Part shown: positions 50,257 through 57,692 of the stretch, one piece after another
Numbering within the stretch: the stretch's first letter is position 1
Layout: every line of letters starts with the position of its first letter
DNA from: a virus
Virus record (IMG/VR): IMGVR_UViG_3300022927_000021
Span: 1-62,467 of that record
DNA length: 62,467 nt
Direction: 5' to 3' (one strand)
The notes under the pieces: model-generated
The model's database searches: none
Told to the model about the DNA's origin: nothing
Seen by the model: only the letters and a program-made list of their open reading frames with translations
Made by a program: the position numbers and the translations under genes

Positions 50257-51921
50257 ATGTCATTAACACTCACCCATATCAGACAAACTTTAGATTTACA
50301 AGAAAAAGTTAAAGTTGGCGCCGGCGAAAAAATTGTAAAGAACGAAAAGATTGGTCGTAAAAAGAATGTTGAATTTACAATCACATCAAAAGGTAATAAG
50401 TTCTTTGCTTACTTTGATGGCGAAAAGTATGCGGGTTCATATTCTAATCAAAAAGATGTGGAAAATATTGCAAAAGAATACTTGCAACTTGTGGGTGAAG
50501 AGTTAGAAGAAAATCGTGCAAAGCGCGATGCAATGAGAGCAATGGGTCGTAGAAGTGGTAAAGACGCCGCTGATATCGATACTGATGCTACCGATACAGA
50601 TAGAGAGCAGGCAGATAAGAATGTAATCGTTCAGTTGCGTAAAGTTATTTCTTTGCGTGGTATGAAACCTGTTGAGTTCTCTAATGGAAAGAAAGTCAAA
50701 TTAAATCCTAAAGATGCAGAAAAAATTCTGCGTATCTATCAAAATCTTAAACCTGCTTCTAAATTGCAGTTACAGACTTATGTTTCTAAGTCTCCTGAAA
50801 ACTTTAAGAAAGCAGTATCAGAGTTAAAAGAAGAGTTGGATGAAGCACCAAAGATGAAGTATGCTCTTGTTGGAACAGATATGAAAATCTATTCAATGGG
50901 CAGTGATGAGCGTGACCTGAGATTGGATCGTAGAAGTCTTGAAAAGCGTTTTAAAGATGTTGCACCACTCAAAATGGCAAGACTTAAAACTGCACAAGCA
51001 ATTGGTGACAAAGTAGATAAGTCGCAACTAAAAGAAGAAACACTTGATGAGGCATTACCTGCACATCTTGCAAAGTTATTTGATAAAGACGGTAACTTCA
51101 AAGACCCTAAGAAGCAGAAAATCTTTGATAGAATGATGGGTGATGGTATTGGTAAAGAGATTGCTCAGAAGATGGGTCGTATTCAGTTTCGTGTAGATGC
51201 TGATAGTAGAAATAAAAAAGTAAAAGTCTATGTTGACAGCAACGATGAGACAGATGCACAAAGAGCATTGAAAAATCATCCAGCATATGTGTCTGGAGCA
51301 TTAAGAGTAATACCAGAAGAAAGCGTAAACGAAGAAAAATTTGCTGGATGGATTGCAATCTATAAGGGCAAGAAACTTGAAATCAAAAAGAGTGAAGCAG
51401 AAAGCATATATGGTGCAAAACTCAAAGCAATTAAAGACTTGAAAGTTCCTAAGTCACAACAGGGACTTCTTGCTATTAAACCAGCATATGAAGAATTCGT
51501 TGACGCAGACCTTGCTAAACAAGTGCGTGAAGAAGTAGAACTTGAAGAGGGTAAGATGAAGCAATTGCATGACCTTATCTCTCAAGGTAAGTCTGCACAA
51601 CAAATTGCTAAAATGTTAAAACTAGATGTTAAGACCATTCAAGCATTAATGGATGAGACTATTAATAAGGATTCTATTGTTTCTGAAAAGGTTACACCTT
51701 ATGTATACAACTCATTTAACGAATTCGTAGTTCACCATGGTGATAAAGAAGAAACCGATACTTCTACCATAAAAGAGCGAGCATTGACTAAATTTGAATT
51801 AAAGAAGCGAGAGAAAATCGCTAAAGACTTACCTGATGCTGAATTTAAGAAGCGTTATGGTGATGATTGGATGAATGTTAAGATGGGTACCGCCACCAAT
51901 ATGGCAAAGGGCGAAAGTTAA
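50257..51921 (+). CDS. Multi-module prohead/internal protein, possible polyprotein
   Basis: 554 aa, highly charged, between the gp67-like and gp21 genes. It is built of small modules separated by acidic stretches with L/I/V-x-E sites, the specificity of T4 gp21 protease (for example LKEELDEA, LKEETLDEALPAHL, VNEEKFAG, VELEEGKMKQ). Modules include KFFAYFDGEKYAGSY, LPAHLAKLFDKDGNF, RIQFRVDADSRNKKVKVYVDSNDETDA, FAGWIAIYKGKKLEI, QLHDLISQGKSAQQIAKMLKLDVKTIQALM (HTH-like) and DAEFKKRYGDDWMNVKMGTATNMAKGES. It may be cleaved into internal proteins packaged with DNA. Inference; T4 has the smaller gp68 here. Confidence 0.6.
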   Translation: MSLTLTHIRQTLDLQEKVKVGAGEKIVKNEKIGRKKNVEFTITSKGNKFFAYFDGEKYAGSYSNQKDVENIAKEYLQLVGEELEENRAKRDAMRAMGRRSGKDAADIDTDATDTDREQADKNVIVQLRKVISLRGMKPVEFSNGKKVKLNPKDAEKILRIYQNLKPASKLQLQTYVSKSPENFKKAVSELKEELDEAPKMKYALVGTDMKIYSMGSDERDLRLDRRSLEKRFKDVAPLKMARLKTAQAIGDKVDKSQLKEETLDEALPAHLAKLFDKDGNFKDPKKQKIFDRMMGDGIGKEIAQKMGRIQFRVDADSRNKKVKVYVDSNDETDAQRALKNHPAYVSGALRVIPEESVNEEKFAGWIAIYKGKKLEIKKSEAESIYGAKLKAIKDLKVPKSQQGLLAIKPAYEEFVDADLAKQVREEVELEEGKMKQLHDLISQGKSAQQIAKMLKLDVKTIQALMDETINKDSIVSEKVTPYVYNSFNEFVVHHGDKEETDTSTIKERALTKFELKKREKIAKDLPDAEFKKRYGDDWMNVKMGTATNMAKGES

Positions 51922-51933
51922 AACATTATACTG

Positions 51934-51941
51934 TATAAATA
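51934..51941 (+). promoter_or_regulatory. Late promoter box TATAAATA
   Basis: Exact box; predicted start about 51947, leader 20 nt to ATG 51967. Confidence 0.6.
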
Positions 51942-51966
51942 TTAGTAAAATAAAAGGGTATTTAAA

Positions 51967-52323
51967 ATGGCAATAGGTCAACAATTTCTAAAGGTTACCA
52001 AAACGACTAATGTAGTCAGTGTAACTGGAGGTGCGGGAAACACCACCATCGATATAGATGGTGCTTCATTTCTTGTGACAAGTCAAACTGCCGCTTCACC
52101 TACTGTTGGTATCAAGGAAATTATTTGGTCTGGTGACGTAACAGTTGAAAGTGCCGCTACAGGAACAATTAAATTTGACAGTGGTGGTGTTACAGCAGGA
52201 CACATTATACTTCCTGCTACAGAAGTCACAGATGCCGATGAAGACATCAAAGTAACATTAGGTACTAATAGCGGCACATGCATTTTAGTGCTTAAAAAAT
52301 TAACAGGTTATGCAGGTATCTAA
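51967..52323 (+). CDS. Small beta-rich protein upstream of gp21
   Basis: 118 aa. AIGQQFLKVTKTTNVVSVTGGAGNTTIDIDGASFLVTSQTAASPTVGIKEIIWSGDVTVESAATGTIKFDSGGVTAGHIILPATEVTDADEDIKVTLGTNSGTCILVLKKLTGYAGI. All-beta with a C-terminal LVLKK..GY shared with the 43206 gene. Own late promoter. Likely a head-associated or decoration protein. It ends immediately before the gp21 ATG. Confidence 0.55.
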   Translation: MAIGQQFLKVTKTTNVVSVTGGAGNTTIDIDGASFLVTSQTAASPTVGIKEIIWSGDVTVESAATGTIKFDSGGVTAGHIILPATEVTDADEDIKVTLGTNSGTCILVLKKLTGYAGI

Positions 52324-52324
52324 C

Positions 52325-52972
52325 ATGAAACTGATTAGAGAAGAAATTTCAGACGCTAACTTTCTTGTAGAAGAGAAGGGTGGCGCAAAACAATATTTCA
52401 TTGAGGGCGTATTCATGCAGTCCGACCTCAAGAATAGAAACGGTCGAGTATATCCAAAGTCAGTTATGGAAACTGAAGTCAAAAGATATACTAAAGAAAA
52501 CATTGACCGTAAACGTGCGTTTGGTGAGTTGGGACATCCTGATGGTCCAACAATCAATCTTGAAAGAGTATCGCATATGATTACAGAACTGAAGATGGAT
52601 GGTTCTAATGTCATAGGCAAAGCAAAGATTATGGATACTCCATATGGTAAGATTGTTAAGAATTTGATGGATGAAGGCGCTACTTTGGGGGTATCTTCTA
52701 GAGGCATGGGTTCGCTTAAAGCGGGTCGTTCAGGTGCCCAAGAAGTGCAAGGTGACTTTTATCTTGCAACCGCCGCCGACATTGTTGCAGACCCATCTGC
52801 ACCTGATGCTTTCGTAAGTGGCATCATGGAAGGTAAAGAGTGGGTGTGGGATAATGGCATCATCAAAGAAGTGAATATCGAAAGATATAAACAAGAAATT
52901 AAGAAAGCATCTATGCGTAAATTAGATGAAGCAAAATTGCAAGCATTCGAAAATTTCTTGTCAAAACTTTAA
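52325..52972 (+). CDS. 21: gp21 prohead protease
   Basis: 215 aa (T4 212 aa). I start at ATG 52325, 1 nt after the upstream stop, because MKLIREEI matches the family start. Herpes-assemblin-type serine protease: FMQSDLKNRNGRVYPKSVM, catalytic His in GELGHPDGP (about H71), Ser in LGVSSRGMGS (about S124/125), and DIVADPSAPDAFV. Cleaves prohead proteins after I/L-x-E. Confidence 0.94.
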   Translation: MKLIREEISDANFLVEEKGGAKQYFIEGVFMQSDLKNRNGRVYPKSVMETEVKRYTKENIDRKRAFGELGHPDGPTINLERVSHMITELKMDGSNVIGKAKIMDTPYGKIVKNLMDEGATLGVSSRGMGSLKAGRSGAQEVQGDFYLATAADIVADPSAPDAFVSGIMEGKEWVWDNGIIKEVNIERYKQEIKKASMRKLDEAKLQAFENFLSKL

Positions 52973-52980
52973 ACAACAAT

Positions 52981-52988
52981 TATAAATA
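52981..52988 (+). promoter_or_regulatory. Late promoter box TATAAATA for gp22
   Basis: Exact box; predicted start about 52994, leader 22 nt, SD aggaga. Confidence 0.6.
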
Positions 52989-53015
52989 ATAGACAAACAA
53001 ATAGGAGATATCCAA

Positions 53016-54218
53016 ATGTCAGTAGAAGATAAAATTAAGGAACTGTTAGAAGCATCAATTGCTGAAGCGGCACCTAAAGGCGCAGAAGACTTAGGTCCTG
53101 CTGTAACTGATCCAGAAACAAAGTCTGGTCCAGACGCCGGTAAGAAACAGAAAAAAGCATCTGCTCCAGGTGGAGAAAAACCACAAGAGAAAATGCAGAA
53201 AGTCAAAGAAGACGAAGATGCAGATGAAGATGTAATTGCAGAAGAAGAAGTCACTGAAGGCGAACTTCCTCCTGCCCTCAAGAAAGCAATCGCTAAGAAA
53301 AAAGGCGAGAAAGTTGATGAGGAAGAGGACGAAGATGAAGACGAAGATGATGAAGAAATGAAAGAGTCCAAGAAAGTAGTCGCTAAAGAAGAAGACGATG
53401 AAGATGAGGACGAAGATGAAGATGAAGACGAAGATGAAGTCGAAGAAATGGCACATGGTAAGAAGAAGTTAAAAGCATCATACAAATCCGAAGATTTGGA
53501 TATTGCTGATGACATGTCTGCCCTTGCTGAAGCAATTTCACTTGATGAAGATACTCAAGCAAAAGCAAAGACTATCTTTGAAGCGGCAGTTCTTTCTAAA
53601 GTTAATGGTGCGGTTGCAGATATCAATGAAACATTTGCTGTTGCATTGGAAGAAGAAGTTGCTAAAATTCAAGAAGATTTGACAGAGAAAGTTGACACTT
53701 ATCTTTCATATGTTGTTGAGCAGTGGGCATCTGATAATGAACTCGCAGTTGAGCGTGGTCTTAAATCAGAAATCACTGAAGATTTCATCGTTTCATTGAA
53801 GAAAGTATTCGAAGAGCATTACATTGATGTTCCAGAAGACAAATATGACGTAATGGCAGAACAGCAATCAAAAATCGAAGCACTTGAGACTAAACTCAAT
53901 GAGCAAATCCAAAAGAATGCTGAAACTGCAAAAATCGTCAACGAAGCAAAGAAGCAAATTGCTATCGAAAATGCTACTAAAGACTTAACTGACACTCAAA
54001 AAGAGAAGTTTGCTGGTCTAGTAGAAAGCGTACAGTTCGACACTGAAGAACAGTACAAAGAAGAATTGGGAACACTCATTGAGAGTTACTTCCCAAAAGT
54101 TGCCAAAACTATCGAAGAGGACGCGGTTGCTGTTGAAGAGATTTCTGAATCAGTCAATCTAACCGGAGAGATGAAAGACTATGTTTCTGCAATCTCCAGA
54201 ACATTTAAGGCAAAGTAA
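53016..54218 (+). CDS. 22: gp22 prohead scaffold with acidic insertion
   Basis: 400 aa against 269 in T4. N-terminus MSVEDKIKELLEASIAEAA. Residues about 65-150 form an extreme Glu/Asp low-complexity region encoded by gaa/gat/gac repeats (53310-53450). The C-terminal half is the helical scaffold: DIADDMSALAEAISLDEDTQAKAKTIFEAAVLSKV..., ...DTYLSYVVEQWASDNELAVERGLKSEITEDFIVSLKKVFEEHYIDVPEDKYDV, and a basic end DYVSAISRTFKAK. The core should be degraded by gp21 during maturation. Confidence 0.92.
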   Translation: MSVEDKIKELLEASIAEAAPKGAEDLGPAVTDPETKSGPDAGKKQKKASAPGGEKPQEKMQKVKEDEDADEDVIAEEEVTEGELPPALKKAIAKKKGEKVDEEEDEDEDEDDEEMKESKKVVAKEEDDEDEDEDEDEDEDEVEEMAHGKKKLKASYKSEDLDIADDMSALAEAISLDEDTQAKAKTIFEAAVLSKVNGAVADINETFAVALEEEVAKIQEDLTEKVDTYLSYVVEQWASDNELAVERGLKSEITEDFIVSLKKVFEEHYIDVPEDKYDVMAEQQSKIEALETKLNEQIQKNAETAKIVNEAKKQIAIENATKDLTDTQKEKFAGLVESVQFDTEEQYKEELGTLIESYFPKVAKTIEEDAVAVEEISESVNLTGEMKDYVSAISRTFKAK

Positions 54219-54221
54219 TAG

Positions 54222-54229
54222 TATAAATA
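54222..54229 (+). promoter_or_regulatory. Late promoter box TATAAATA for gp23
   Basis: Exact box; predicted start about 54235, leader 38 nt, SD aaggaga. Confidence 0.65.
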
Positions 54230-54272
54230 ATACTGTTACATTTATTAAAAGTAAAAACAAGGAGATATAAAA

Positions 54273-55550
54273 ATGTTTTTAACAGAAAACCTTCAGCAGA
54301 AGTGGGGTCCTGTTCTTGAGCATCCTGACATGCCTGCCATTCAGGATTCTTACAAGAAGGCAGTCACAACTGTAATTCTTGAGAACCAAGAAAAAGCAAT
54401 GAAAGAGGAGCGTGGTATGCTCCATGAAGCGGCACCTGCCAACGCCGCTGGCGCTATGCCAGACAGTGGTGGGGTTGCTAAGTTTGACCCAATCCTGATT
54501 TCGCTTGTACGCCGTGCAATGCCTAATCTGATTGCATACGACATCTGTGGTGTTCAACCTATGACTGCTCCAACTGGTCTTATCTTTGCAATGAAGTCTA
54601 CTTACAGCACCCAAGGTGGTACTGAAGCACTCTTCAACGAAGCAGATACAGACTTTGCTGGTGTTGGTACTCACGCTGGTTCAAACCCAGTTGACGGTAC
54701 TCACACAACTGGTACCGCCGCCGCAACCAACCTTGGTGAAGCACTTGGCGATGGCGCTGTTGCAATGGGTAACTCTGGTCAGTTTAACGAAATGGCATTC
54801 TCAATTGAGAAGACCACCGTTACTGCTAAGACCCGCGCATTGAAAGCAGAATACACACTTGAACTTGCACAAGATTTGAAAGCAGTTCACGGTCTTGACG
54901 CTGAAACAGAATTAGCAAACATCTTGTCTGCAGAAATTCTTGCTGAAATCAACCGCGAAGTAGTTCGTACTGTGTACACATCTGCTAAAGCAGGCGCACA
55001 AGCAGGCGCAGTAGCAACTGCTGGTACTTTTGACTTAGACGTTGACAGTAACGGTCGTTGGTCAGTTGAGCGTTTCAAGGGACTCTTGTTCCAAATCGAG
55101 CGCGATGCTAACACAATCGCACAAGACACTCGCCGTGGTAAGGGTAACTTCATCATCACTTCAAGTGATGTTGCATCTGCTCTGTCAATGGCAGGCGTTC
55201 TTGATTACGCACCTGCACTTCAAACTGGTCTCCAGGTTGATGACGCTGGTAACACCTTTGCTGGTGTACTTAACGGTAAGATTAAAGTCTACGTTGATCC
55301 ATATTCAGCAAACAACTCAGATGCTTCACAGTTCTACTGTGTAGGTTATAAGGGTACTTCAGCATATGATGCTGGTCTGTTCTATTGCCCATACGTTCCG
55401 TTACAAATGGTTCGTGCAGTTGGTGAGAATACATTCCAACCTAAGATTGGTTTCAAGACACGCTACGGTATTGTCTCAAATCCATTCACATCTATCAGTG
55501 CTGATAGCAACGCTTACTACAGACTTACTAAAGTTACTAACCTTATGTAA
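54273..55550 (+). CDS. 23: gp23 major capsid protein
   Basis: 425 aa against 521 in T4. RRAMPNLIAYDICGVQPMTAPTGLIFAMKSTY, KTRALKAEYTLELAQDLKAVHGLDAETELANILSAEILAEINREVVRTVY, NFIITSSDVASALSMAGVL and FYCPYVPLQMVRAVGENTFQPKIGFKTRYGI are the T4-like capsid signature. A gp21-type site L-H-E (50-52) before AAPANAAGA is the likely maturation cleavage, removing about 52 residues. Richer in GC-ending codons than its neighbours, as expected for a very highly expressed gene. Strong terminator after it. Confidence 0.97.
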   Translation: MFLTENLQQKWGPVLEHPDMPAIQDSYKKAVTTVILENQEKAMKEERGMLHEAAPANAAGAMPDSGGVAKFDPILISLVRRAMPNLIAYDICGVQPMTAPTGLIFAMKSTYSTQGGTEALFNEADTDFAGVGTHAGSNPVDGTHTTGTAAATNLGEALGDGAVAMGNSGQFNEMAFSIEKTTVTAKTRALKAEYTLELAQDLKAVHGLDAETELANILSAEILAEINREVVRTVYTSAKAGAQAGAVATAGTFDLDVDSNGRWSVERFKGLLFQIERDANTIAQDTRRGKGNFIITSSDVASALSMAGVLDYAPALQTGLQVDDAGNTFAGVLNGKIKVYVDPYSANNSDASQFYCVGYKGTSAYDAGLFYCPYVPLQMVRAVGENTFQPKIGFKTRYGIVSNPFTSISADSNAYYRLTKVTNLM

Positions 55551-55574
55551 GATTGCTGTAAAGCAAAAAACGAG

Positions 55575-55602
55575 AAAAGGGTCCTTCGGGACCCTTTTTT
55601 TT
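55575..55602 (+). terminator. Strong UUCG-loop terminator after gp23
   Basis: Stem AAAAGGGTCC (55575-55584)/GGACCCTTTT (55589-55598) closed by the extra-stable TTCG tetraloop, then T's to 55602. Confidence 0.92.
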
Positions 55603-55604
55603 AT

Positions 55605-55612
55605 TATAAATT
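55605..55612 (+). promoter_or_regulatory. Late-type box TATAAATT
   Basis: One mismatch from consensus, just after the gp23 terminator. Predicted start about 55618, 76 nt before the PqqA-like ATG. Confidence 0.3.
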
Positions 55613-55647
55613 CATGATAATACTTAGTCAATTTATCACTCTAATCT

Positions 55648-55655
55648 TATAAGTA
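55648..55655 (+). promoter_or_regulatory. Late-type box TATAAGTA before the PqqA-like gene
   Basis: Same variant as before gp20. Predicted start about 55661, giving a 33-nt leader that includes the SD ggag (55684-55687). Confidence 0.4.
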
Positions 55656-55659
55656 ATAG

Positions 55660-55674
55660 TATGCATTTTGCATA
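55660..55674 (+). repeat. Inverted repeat TATGCA-TTT-TGCATA in the PqqA-like leader
   Basis: Perfect 6-bp arms with a 3-nt spacer, 9 nt before the SD. It could be an operator or an RNA hairpin affecting translation. Confidence 0.4.
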
Positions 55675-55693
55675 AAATTTTATGGAGAAAATT

Positions 55694-55765
55694 ATGTGGA
55701 CTAAACCAACATATACAGAAATGAGATTTGGATTTGAAGTAACAATGTACATAATGAACAAGTAA
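55694..55765 (+). CDS. pqqA: PqqA-like coenzyme PQQ precursor peptide
   Basis: A 23-residue ORF, the exact length of proteobacterial PqqA. It starts MWTKPTYTEMRF and contains G-F-E-V-T-M-Y. Glu15 and Tyr19 are at the same positions as the residues that PqqE cross-links in PqqA (E-x3-Y) to build pyrroloquinoline quinone. Most other positions also match the gammaproteobacterial type (MWTKPAYTD..., GFEVTMY). Strong SD (ggag, 6-nt spacing). The cistron stands alone between two intrinsic terminators, between gp23 and gp3. No pqqB-E genes are visible, so host enzymes would have to process it. Identity by recalled family sequence; function in infection is inference. Confidence 0.85.
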   Translation: MWTKPTYTEMRFGFEVTMYIMNK

Positions 55766-55770
55766 TACTC

Positions 55771-55796
55771 AGAGGGGACTAAATGTCCCCTTTTTT
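55771..55796 (+). terminator. Terminator after the PqqA-like gene
   Basis: Stem AGGGGAC (55773-55779)/GTCCCCT (55785-55791), 5-nt loop, T run to 55796. Confidence 0.88.
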
Positions 55797-55801
55797 AAAT
55801 G

Positions 55802-55809
55802 GATAAATA
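55802..55809 (+). promoter_or_regulatory. Late-type box GATAAATA for gp3
   Basis: One mismatch from consensus, identical to the variant before gp19. Predicted start about 55815, 22-nt leader. Confidence 0.45.
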
Positions 55810-55836
55810 GTAGTATAAACGAATAGGAAAACTACT

Positions 55837-56421
55837 ATGGCATATGACAGCAATGTTAACATTCAGACATGGGTTCAATCAAATCCAGTTCAGCAAAATT
55901 TAAACTATCTTGCACCGTCATCATTTGTGTTTACAATGCAAAATCTTCCAACTGTTGCATTTACATGTCAGACGGCAAATATTCCTAATACTACATTAGG
56001 AATGTCTACACAATTTACAAGAGTTAAAGATACTCCAGTTCCTGGTGACACATTACAATTTGGTGACTTATTAATTACCTTTCTTGTTGATGAGGATATG
56101 GTAAACTATAAAGCACTCTATACATGGATGAGAGCAGTCAGTGGTGACATTGACACAAAAGAGTACACAGATTATATAAACTCTTCTGTGGCGCATCCTG
56201 CGGCGTCTAGTAGTACATTAAAACCTATTGCTCCTACTATGACAGACGCTACAATGACAATTACAAATAGTAGCAATAATGCAAACGTAGAGATACGCTT
56301 CAAAGATTTATTTCCAACTTCATTGGAAGCACTACAGTTTGATATCACAGACACATCAATGCCATACATCACGGCATCTGCATCATTTTCATTCTCTTGG
56401 TTTGATATTGTGAAATTATAA
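55837..56421 (+). CDS. 3: gp3 tail completion / tube terminator protein
   Basis: 194 aa (T4 176 aa). NYLAPSSFVFTMQNLPTVAFTCQTANIPNTTLGMSTQFTRVKDTPVPGDTLQFGDLLITFLVDEDMVNYKALYTWMRAVSG...DATMTITNSSNNANVEIRFKDLFPTSLEALQFD. A tube-like fold, but with the gp3-type FL.DEDM.N(Y).....W(M) motif, and placed after gp23 as in marine T4-likes. It ends the tail tube and joins it to gp15. Confidence 0.8.
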   Translation: MAYDSNVNIQTWVQSNPVQQNLNYLAPSSFVFTMQNLPTVAFTCQTANIPNTTLGMSTQFTRVKDTPVPGDTLQFGDLLITFLVDEDMVNYKALYTWMRAVSGDIDTKEYTDYINSSVAHPAASSSTLKPIAPTMTDATMTITNSSNNANVEIRFKDLFPTSLEALQFDITDTSMPYITASASFSFSWFDIVKL

Positions 56422-56439
56422 CTTTTACCCTTTTTTTGC

Positions 56440-56468
56440 TTGACAAAAAGGTAGAAGTGTGTCATTAT
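56440..56468 (+). promoter_or_regulatory. Sigma70-like promoter for uvsY
   Basis: TTGACA (56440-56445), 17-nt spacer, CATTAT (56463-56468). Predicted start about 56475, leader about 19 nt with SD gagga. Unlike the TATAAATA boxes elsewhere, so this cluster is probably read early or midway by host polymerase. Confidence 0.65.
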
Positions 56469-56493
56469 GTATAAAATTATATGTGAGGAATGA

Positions 56494-56937
56494 ATGATAG
56501 AACTAGACAAGTTACAACAAATGTGGGCGGCAGATGCTGGATTCGATGACACCGAACTTAGCAAAGAAGCATTAAATGTACCAAATCTACATGCTAAGTA
56601 TGTTGCAATTTTAAGCACAGTCAAACTCAATCTCAGAAAAGAACAAAGCGATTACGCAAAACTTAGACGCTATAAGTGGCGGTACTATCGTGGAGAACTG
56701 TCGGAGAATGAATTAAAAGAACTTGGTTGGGAACAGTACTTGGGTGCAAAACCTCTGAAGAATGAAATGGAAGAACAACTAGAAGGCGACTTTGATTTAA
56801 TCAAAAAGAAAGACAAAGTTGTATATTATGAAACGGTTGTAAACTTCTTAGAATATGTTGTTCGTAGCATCAACTCGCGTGGGTGGGATATCAAGAATGC
56901 AATCGAATGGCACAAGTTTACTAATGGGGTAATGTAA
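56494..56937 (+). CDS. uvsY: UvsY recombination mediator
   Basis: 147 aa (T4 137 aa). LDKLQQMWAADAGFDDTELSKEALNVPNLHAKYVAILSTVKLNLRKEQSDYAKLRRYKWRYYRGEL...LGWEQYL is the UvsY signature; C-terminal KDKVVYYETVVNFLEYVVRSINSRGWDIKNAIEWHKFTNG also matches. Loads UvsX on gp32-covered DNA. Its stop overlaps the next ATG (TAATG). Confidence 0.95.
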   Translation: MIELDKLQQMWAADAGFDDTELSKEALNVPNLHAKYVAILSTVKLNLRKEQSDYAKLRRYKWRYYRGELSENELKELGWEQYLGAKPLKNEMEEQLEGDFDLIKKKDKVVYYETVVNFLEYVVRSINSRGWDIKNAIEWHKFTNGVM

Positions 56938-57536
56938 TGAACACTGTTGAGTTATTTCCAACAAAAATATACACAGATATGTTTCCTGTTATAACTGCCG
57001 ATCCTGACTTATGGGTAGATGAGTTAAGAAAAGCACATATTGATTGGCATCGTTATAAAAATGTAGAGAAAGGACCCACAAGTCCATCAAGAATTAATCT
57101 TTTAGATACTAAAGATACTGCACTTGATGCATTTAAAGAAAAATATATAAAATACTTTTCTGACTTACATGGGGTTGATTTGATACCTCACACTTTATGG
57201 ATGAACTTTGCATCAAAGTATGAGCATCATGGTCAACATTGTCATTATAGAATGAAGAAACTTTATAGCATTGTGTGGTACATTAAGCATGATGGAGAAA
57301 ATGGTAATTTAGTAATTCATAATACGAATCCTCACAAGTTATTACCTTTAGGTCCTGAACCTTTTACGATAATGAATTCATATCAAAATGGTGTTATTGC
57401 TATTCCTTCTTGGTTAGAGCATGAGACAGAAGCAAATCTTACTGATAATGAAAGAATTTCAATAGTAATGGATATTGGTTTACCTTTAGATGCACCAATT
57501 TCTGATTCCGAAAAACTATTGAATGAAGTATTATGA
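56937..57536 (+). CDS. 2OG-Fe(II) oxygenase family protein
   Basis: 199 aa. Matches the phage-type 2-oxoglutarate/Fe(II) dioxygenase scheme (TIGR02466-like): iron-binding HCH (101-103), distal His in IPSWLEHETEAN (H162) and the 2OG-binding Arg in NERISIV (R173). The N-terminal FPTKIY start is also typical. Substrate unknown; virion, nucleotide or host-protein hydroxylation are all possible. Coupled to uvsY by a 1-nt overlap, so it is co-expressed with recombination genes. Confidence 0.8.
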   Translation: MNTVELFPTKIYTDMFPVITADPDLWVDELRKAHIDWHRYKNVEKGPTSPSRINLLDTKDTALDAFKEKYIKYFSDLHGVDLIPHTLWMNFASKYEHHGQHCHYRMKKLYSIVWYIKHDGENGNLVIHNTNPHKLLPLGPEPFTIMNSYQNGVIAIPSWLEHETEANLTDNERISIVMDIGLPLDAPISDSEKLLNEVL

Positions 57537-57548
57537 GGCAGTAACGCA

Positions 57549-57692
57549 ATGAAAGTATATCAATGTGCTATATGCGGTGAACTATATTTTGAAGAGATAG
57601 AAGGACCTTTAACACCGGACTATGTTTGTCCTGAGTGTGGTGCATCATATAAGAGTTTTGTAGATATAACAGATGAATATAATTCTAACTAA
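57549..57692 (+). CDS. Rubredoxin-like small iron-binding protein
   Basis: 47 aa, ATG 57549. Begins MKVYQCAICGELYF and continues ...DYVCPECGASYKSFVDI. The two knuckles C-x2-C-G and C-P-x-C-G followed by an aromatic (F) match rubredoxin, but the acidic loop between them is about 10 residues shorter than usual. It could bind Fe (electron transfer) or Zn. It follows the 2OG oxygenase by 12 nt and overlaps the uvsW start by 20 nt. Confidence 0.75.
   Translation: MKVYQCAICGELYFEEIEGPLTPDYVCPECGASYKSFVDITDEYNSN

Noticed and set aside
52961-53515. 184-codon minus-strand poly-Ser frame opposite gp22
   Set aside because: Antisense of the Glu/Asp repeat in gp22; not a gene.
56427-56453. Terminator formed by CCTTTTT/AAAAAGG between gp3 and uvsY
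   Set aside because: The stem is almost all A:T, no following T run on the plus strand, and it overlaps the clear -35 box.
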